From an uncultured Mesorhizobium sp. (GTDB taxonomy: Bacteria; Pseudomonadota; Alphaproteobacteria; Rhizobiales; Rhizobiaceae): a stretch of DNA of 5,534 bases. The stretch covers positions 1 through 5,534 of the forward strand of contig CATMOC010000288.1 of assembly GCA_950071955.1 (NCBI GenBank). The letters are read 5' to 3'. The position numbers were made by a program, and so were the translations under genes. Under the pieces are notes generated by a model. It made no database searches, was not told where the DNA came from, and was given only the letters and a program-made list of their open reading frames with translations. This document shows, piece after piece, positions 4,967 to 5,534 of this stretch. The first letter of the stretch is position 1; the number at the start of each line of letters is the position of its first letter.

Positions 4967-5534
4967 ATGGAGACGGCGGGATCGAGCTTCGGACGTCATC
5001 GCAAGATCATGCCTTTCGATCCGGCGGGCGACCCCGGCGGCGCGCCCGACGAGGCGGCGCTGCGCAAAGCCTCCCGCGAAAAGGCCGCCTCGCTGAACAG
5101 CCATGCGCTCGGCTACGGTCCGCTCGCCGAAGCGGAGTGGGCGGCGGCGGGCATCGCGGCACCCGACCTGCCCGCCATGCGCCGCTACCGGCTCGACCGC
5201 ATCCGCGCCGAGCTGAAGCGCCGCGACTATGCGGGCGTTCTGCTCTACGACCCGGTCAACATCCGCTATGCCACCGATTCCACCAACATGCAGCTCTGGG
5301 TCGCGCATAACCCTACCCGCCATTGTTTCGTGGCCGCCGATGGCCCGGTCGTGCTGTTCGACTATTTCTCCTGCGAGCACCTCTCGGATCATTCAGGCGT
5401 GGTCGACGAGGTTCGGCCGGCAGTGTCGTGGATGTATCTCTACGGCGGCGAACTGACCGACAGGAAGGTCCGCCGCTGGGCCGCCGGCATAGCCGATCTC
5501 GTGCGTGAACATGGCCGAGGCAATTCCCGGCTGG
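4967..5534 (+). CDS. M24/creatinase-fold metalloprotein, DddP- or Xaa-Pro peptidase-like, N-terminal part
   Basis: The 189 residues present begin METAGSSFGRHRKIMPFDPAG and run off the window. The creatinase-type N-terminal domain is visible: MRRYRLDRIRAELKRRDYAGVLLYDPVNIRYATDSTNMQLWVAHNP (71-116), then HCFVAADGPVVLFDYFSCEHLS (119-140). The block NIRYATDSTNMQLW..HNP closely recalls DddP, an M24-family DMSP lyase that releases dimethyl sulfide, more than typical prolidases. The RKI..FDP start and EWAAAGI (57-63) also recall DddP. DddP-like homologues without lyase activity are common in Rhizobiales, and the metal-binding pita-bread domain lies beyond 5534, so lyase, peptidase or other hydrolase cannot be decided. 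It starts 11 bases after the NYN stop with GGGGA (4957-4961) as ribosome-binding site, indicating cotranscription. An internal ATG at 5009 is a less likely start. Confidence 0.8.
   Translation, partial: METAGSSFGRHRKIMPFDPAGDPGGAPDEAALRKASREKAASLNSHALGYGPLAEAEWAAAGIAAPDLPAMRRYRLDRIRAELKRRDYAGVLLYDPVNIRYATDSTNMQLWVAHNPTRHCFVAADGPVVLFDYFSCEHLSDHSGVVDEVRPAVSWMYLYGGELTDRKVRRWAAGIADLVREHGRGNSRL

Overview
The window is high-GC DNA with the look of Alphaproteobacteria, protein-coding from end to end. No rRNA, tRNA, CRISPR array, insertion sequence or integrase is visible. It has two halves of different character, meeting at a divergent gap near 1956-2122.

Left half (1-1955, minus strand). This holds the 5' part of fabH (3-oxoacyl-ACP synthase III) and, overlapping it by four bases, the 3' part of plsX (phosphate acyltransferase). 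That is the usual alphaproteobacterial lipid pair. The PlsX reading frame does not begin as PlsX. Read from its start codon, it is about 120 residues of a class I SAM-dependent methyltransferase, then about 95 residues from the middle or late part of a branched-chain amino-acid type ABC transporter periplasmic binding protein, then the last ~200 residues of PlsX. All three pieces are truncated and joined in frame. The simplest reading is a chimeric contig or clone, or a rearranged locus, rather than a working three-domain enzyme. Leucine codon use supports mixed origin: plsX and fabH use CTG almost exclusively, while the methyltransferase piece and the right half use CTC and CTG about equally.

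Right half (2123-5534, plus strand). Four co-directional genes look like a Rhizobiales-type (Hyphomicrobiales) accessory cluster. They are a GAF-domain HisKA_2/HWE-type sensor histidine kinase, a nitroreductase-family flavoprotein, a NYN-domain (LabA/PIN-like) putative RNase with a C-terminal OST-HTH/LOTUS domain and a basic tail, and the N-terminal third to half of an M24/creatinase-fold protein resembling DddP (DMSP lyase) and Xaa-Pro peptidases. The last three are closely spaced (41 and 11 bases) and may be one transcript. The kinase is 59 bases upstream and has no response regulator beside it in the window.

No single described pathway links the right-half genes. The main result is the three-part ORF and the evidence that the window joins DNA of at least two origins. 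The most interesting genuine biology is the NYN-LOTUS protein next to a DddP-like M24 protein and a nitroreductase.
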